A DNA stretch of 64,000 nt, taken from NCBI RefSeq assembly GCF_013778325.1, contig NZ_JACEIB010000001.1:558001-622000 (forward strand), written 5' to 3'. Positions 61,616 to 64,000 of this stretch are shown here, piece after piece; the first letter of the stretch is position 1; the number at the start of each line of letters is the position of its first letter. A program made the position numbers and the translations under genes. The stretch comes from Sphingomonas chungangi (GTDB taxonomy: Bacteria; Pseudomonadota; Alphaproteobacteria; Sphingomonadales; Sphingomonadaceae). The notes below the pieces were generated by a model. That model was not told the origin of the DNA. It did not search any database and saw nothing but the letters and a program-made list of their open reading frames with translations.

Positions 61616-62215
61616 TCATCCACGCGCTCTCCTCGAGCACTCCACCACGCGATCGAGGACGATGCCGGCGATCGCGGATTCGTCGTCGTCGGTGAGCAGC
61701 TTCAGATGCTCATGGTGGACGCCATGATGGCGGGCCATTCGGTCCGCGAGATCCAGGATCGGGTCGTATTTGCCGTCCGCAACCTGGCGCTCCATCCGAT
61801 GCTCCCGGTATTGGCTGATTTCCTGCTCACGCGCCTCGAAGATCCCGATCAGAAACTCGTCGATGTCCGCCTTCAACGCTGCGTCGACAAGCTGCTTGGC
61901 TGCATCGGCGACCGCCTCACGGCGCGCCTGATAGCCACGCCGCAGGCTCAAGAGTCGTGCCTCGACGCTAGTCGTTTTCAGAAGTGGGTTGAGAAGACGA
62001 ATGCGCGCGTCTTCGCTCGCTCGATCTCCCTCGCCGCGACGAATCTGCTCTCTTGCGTTCGCTTCCGGCGTCGCCGTCTCCTTGTCGAAATCGGGAGGAC
62101 AGAAATCTCCGCCCGTGCGACGAGCCACTCGCAACGCTTCGATCATCCCGAGCGTCACGTCGTCGGCCATCGAGAGTTCGCTTGCAAAGCGTTCTATCAA
62201 GTCAGTGAGCGTCAT
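61616..62215 (-). CDS. Hypothetical helical protein coupled to the KfrA-like gene
   Basis: I do not recognise this 199-residue protein. It is highly charged and helical, with DLIERFASELSMADDVTLGMIEALRVARRTGGDFCPPDF at the start and EAREQEISQYREHRMERQVADGKYDPILDLADRMARHHGVHHEHLKLL later. It overlaps the KfrA-like gene by 4 bp (ATGA). The coupling suggests a partition or plasmid-maintenance function, but there is no family match. Confidence 0.6.
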   Translation of the reverse strand: MTLTDLIERFASELSMADDVTLGMIEALRVARRTGGDFCPPDFDKETATPEANAREQIRRGEGDRASEDARIRLLNPLLKTTSVEARLLSLRRGYQARREAVADAAKQLVDAALKADIDEFLIGIFEAREQEISQYREHRMERQVADGKYDPILDLADRMARHHGVHHEHLKLLTDDDESAIAGIVLDRVVECSRRARG

Positions 62216-62823
62216 GCTTCGGACCTATCGGCCGAATTTGCGCGCTCCTGATCGAACAACGGCCCGTCGCTTTGCGGCACATTAACAGTCGTCTGAAGAG
62301 CCGCTTGTTCCGTGAGCCTGCCGACCATTCGCTCCACGACGCTCCCCTCAAGGACCGCAATCTGCGCCTCGAGGTGGGTGATGCGGCCAGCCTGTGCGTT
62401 GATCGTCGCGCGAAGGTCCTCAACGTCGGCGAGCGCAGTATCTCGCTCCGCCTCGGTTTCGGCCAGGACGGTCATCAGGTCGCCATTTTCTTGATCGTTC
62501 CGGCTGATCATGTTCTCCAGCGTGTTGAGCTGGATTTGCTTCGTCGCCAGCGCGCTGTCGACGATGCCGGTGACGAATTCAGCCAGCATATCTGCGCCTT
62601 GCTGGCGTTCGGATTCCGGCAGCACGAACGAAGTCGGAGATTTGGTATCCATCTCGGCGGCCATACGGCGATTGAACATGTCATAGGCGGTCTTGCGGGA
62701 CGTCGTCCCAAGTTCGACAATCACCATGTTGCCGTTCATGTTTTCGAGACCAACTCGCGCTCTCACACGGTCGAATGCCTCGTCAAATTTGTCTTGCTTA
62801 AGCCACCGATCCTTCGTCGTCAT
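62212..62823 (-). CDS. KfrA-like coiled-coil DNA-binding protein
   Basis: The 203-residue protein (ATG 62823) has an N-terminal helical part with a helix-turn-helix-like segment (FDEAFDRVRARVGLENMNG; ELGTTSRKTAYDMFNRRM) and a long coiled coil (ISRNDQENGDLMTVLAETEAERDTALADVEDLRATINAQAGRITHLEAQIAVLEG). This design is that of KfrA, a plasmid protein that binds its own promoter and helps plasmid segregation. A 30-bp palindrome lies directly upstream and is the likely autoregulatory site. The similarity is in architecture more than in sequence. Confidence 0.65.
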   Translation of the reverse strand: MTTKDRWLKQDKFDEAFDRVRARVGLENMNGNMVIVELGTTSRKTAYDMFNRRMAAEMDTKSPTSFVLPESERQQGADMLAEFVTGIVDSALATKQIQLNTLENMISRNDQENGDLMTVLAETEAERDTALADVEDLRATINAQAGRITHLEAQIAVLEGSVVERMVGRLTEQAALQTTVNVPQSDGPLFDQERANSADRSEA

Positions 62824-62833
62824 CGCGCATGTC

Positions 62834-62924
62834 CTGAACATGCTGAACAAAGTGAATGTTCACCTTGTTCAGCTCGATAAGGCACGACGATTTAATGGTC
62901 GTGCCGCCTCCGGATATTCCGGAG
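62834..62924. promoter_or_regulatory. Cluster of inverted repeats in the KfrA-like promoter
   Basis: The main site is a 30-bp imperfect palindrome at 62843-62872 with arms CTGAACAA-x-GTGAA. A further TGAACAT half-site lies at 62834-62840. Beyond these are two hairpins: GGCACGAC/GTCGTGCC (62881-62905) and CTCCGGA/TCCGGAG (62908-62924). The first two are likely operators for the KfrA-like protein; the hairpins may be further sites or a terminator. Confidence 0.6.
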
Positions 62925-63235
62925 ACGACCTGCCTTTTATGAACAGCGCTTCGCTATCGGTAGGACGAAAAAAACGATCAGTAGACCGTCCTTGATTGAT
63001 TGAGCCGATCTTTGGCGCATGCAGCCTTCATGAGCATTGCGGCCCAACATGGGTCGAGCCCAGTTCTCCGTCAACCTGATGGCGGCCGTTCTGGTCGATT
63101 GAGTCTTCGAGCTGGGTGAAGCGAAGGTCGATGGAGGATGGAAAATGGATGTCGTCGCATCCGCTCCGTCGCCTTCTGGCAGATGCTGGTCGTGTGCTCG
63201 GTCGCACCTGTTGATCCCCAAAATCAGGAGAATCC
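62925..63235. other. Intergenic region before the hypothetical gene at 63236
   Basis: Nothing recognisable beyond the ribosome binding site TCAGGAG just before ATG 63236. Short ORFs here are not convincing. Confidence 0.35.
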
Positions 63236-63850
63236 ATGTACGATGCACAAACAATCGCGCTGCGTCTCCGCACGCGCTCCATCATTTCTCCCGGTGCCTT
63301 GATCGGCCGACTTCCGCCCTTTGTCGGCGCCGCGATCACCGAAATCGCTTGGGTCAGCCGGAACGTCTGGCCCAATGGCGAGAGCGACATCACTACCGGT
63401 TATTGCCGGGCCGAAACGCTTGACGAGGAGCGTGATCTGCTCCGCTACCTACCATGGGCCGGCGCGCCGGCGATAACGCTGGGATCCGACCCGGAGGGCG
63501 ACGTGCGCCTGATCCGGTATCGCCTGCTCGCTACGTTACACGACGAGCCGCATGGCCAGCATAAGTTGATGTCGATGCCCGGCGAAAAGCCGATCGGCTC
63601 GATGCCGGCGTTCTGGGATCTGCCCGTGGGCGAGACCCGGCGCGAAGACGCGCTCATCGCAGCCGGCAGCATGCTCGCGCGGTACGCGCTCGCCGAAAGC
63701 AGGGATGGCTTGGCGCTCGACCGGCTCACACCGGTGCTTGCCGAGATGCGAGCGGCAGCGACACGCGAGCCGCGCGATCAGTGCCTCGCCGACGTCGCCG
63801 AAGCCGTCGAAGCCGTGGTGCTGACCGACGCCGGTCTCGGTCTCCGTTGA
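63236..63850 (+). CDS. Hypothetical protein (204 aa)
   Basis: I do not recognise this protein. It begins YDAQTIALRLRTRSIISPGALIGRLPP and has FVGAAITEIAWVSRNVW, VRLIRYRLLATLHDEPHGQHK and LPVGETRREDALIAAGSMLARYALAE. AGGAG precedes ATG 63236 at good spacing. The style resembles the unknown genes of the first element (21282-24058), such as mixed alpha/beta and high GC, so it may be of plasmid or ICE origin. Confidence 0.65.
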   Translation: MYDAQTIALRLRTRSIISPGALIGRLPPFVGAAITEIAWVSRNVWPNGESDITTGYCRAETLDEERDLLRYLPWAGAPAITLGSDPEGDVRLIRYRLLATLHDEPHGQHKLMSMPGEKPIGSMPAFWDLPVGETRREDALIAAGSMLARYALAESRDGLALDRLTPVLAEMRAAATREPRDQCLADVAEAVEAVVLTDAGLGLR

Positions 63851-63897
63851 TCACCGAAGGCGCCGCCATGCGCGCCGAGACTAACACAGGATATCCC

Positions 63898-64000
63898 ATG
63901 ATCAGGAAGCACGTCCCCGCGCCGCCATTTACCTTTCCGCCGGCTACCGAACAGGTTCATCAGCGCCGCGCACGACTCGTCAGGCCTCACCTCCCTCAGC
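63898..64000 (+). CDS. Start of an unknown gene, cut by the window end
   Basis: ATG 63898 opens a frame of at least 34 residues (MIRKHVPAPPFTFPPATEQ) to the window edge. It lies 47 bp after the 63236 gene on the same strand. Too little is visible to name it. Confidence 0.4.
   Translation, partial: MIRKHVPAPPFTFPPATEQVHQRRARLVRPHLPQ

Noticed and set aside
61396-61623. 75-residue GTG-start ORF over the stem-loop array
   Set aside because: The repeats explain the open frame; protein composition is unnatural and no homologue is recognisable.
1-64000. CRISPR array or insertion sequence
   Set aside because: No regularly spaced repeat series and no transposase gene or terminal inverted repeats were seen in reading the window.

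Overview
The window is GC-rich and dense with genes. The protein families (large TonB-dependent receptor, CaiB/BaiF CoA-transferases, MaoC hydratases, DUF2269 and DUF4166 proteins, KfrA-like protein) suggest a sphingomonad-type alphaproteobacterium such as Sphingomonas, Sphingobium or Novosphingobium. This assignment rests on gene style only. No rRNA or complete tRNA is present.

Region A (1-14524) is a catabolic cluster in two divergent arms. The leftward arm encodes two class III CoA-transferases, an acyl-CoA dehydrogenase, two MaoC hydratases and a 3-hydroxyisobutyrate-dehydrogenase-like enzyme cut by the window edge. The rightward arm encodes a decayed [2Fe-2S] ferredoxin, a cytochrome P450, a SnoaL-like protein, a TonB receptor, a CoA-hydrolase/transferase, two adjacent acyl-CoA dehydrogenases and an enoyl-CoA hydratase. 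Together they look like uptake, hydroxylation, CoA activation and beta-oxidation of a hydrophobic, probably cyclic or branched compound. The substrate is unknown. An aldo/keto reductase remnant follows.

Region B (15316-38227) is bounded by a perfect 18-bp direct repeat that resembles the 3' end of a tRNA-Pro gene. It carries a large tyrosine integrase 95 bp from the right repeat and a MobA/MobL-type relaxase, but no type IV secretion genes, so it looks like an integrative mobilizable element of about 22.9 kb. Cargo includes a compact Dcm-like methyltransferase / receiver / dual-GHKL ATPase / Vsr cluster, a set of unrecognised element genes, an AT-richer pair encoding a helical protein and a SLATT-like membrane protein, and a membrane-protein operon facing a histidine kinase and sigma-54 response regulator.

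Region C (38228-64000) appears to be a second accessory block. It has hipBA, a class 1 DISARM-like operon (drmD, drmMI, drmA, drmB) that contains a HEPN-like, an XRE-ImmA/IrrE and a PIN-like gene where drmC would be expected to contribute, then a DUF4238 gene, a DUF488 pair, and plasmid/ICE-like genes including a KfrA-like coiled-coil protein. Several operators and stem-loop arrays lie between these genes.

The strongest candidates for undescribed biology are the modified DISARM operon (42401-57296), the methyltransferase-signalling-Vsr cluster (15745-20689) and the SLATT pair (24382-25914).
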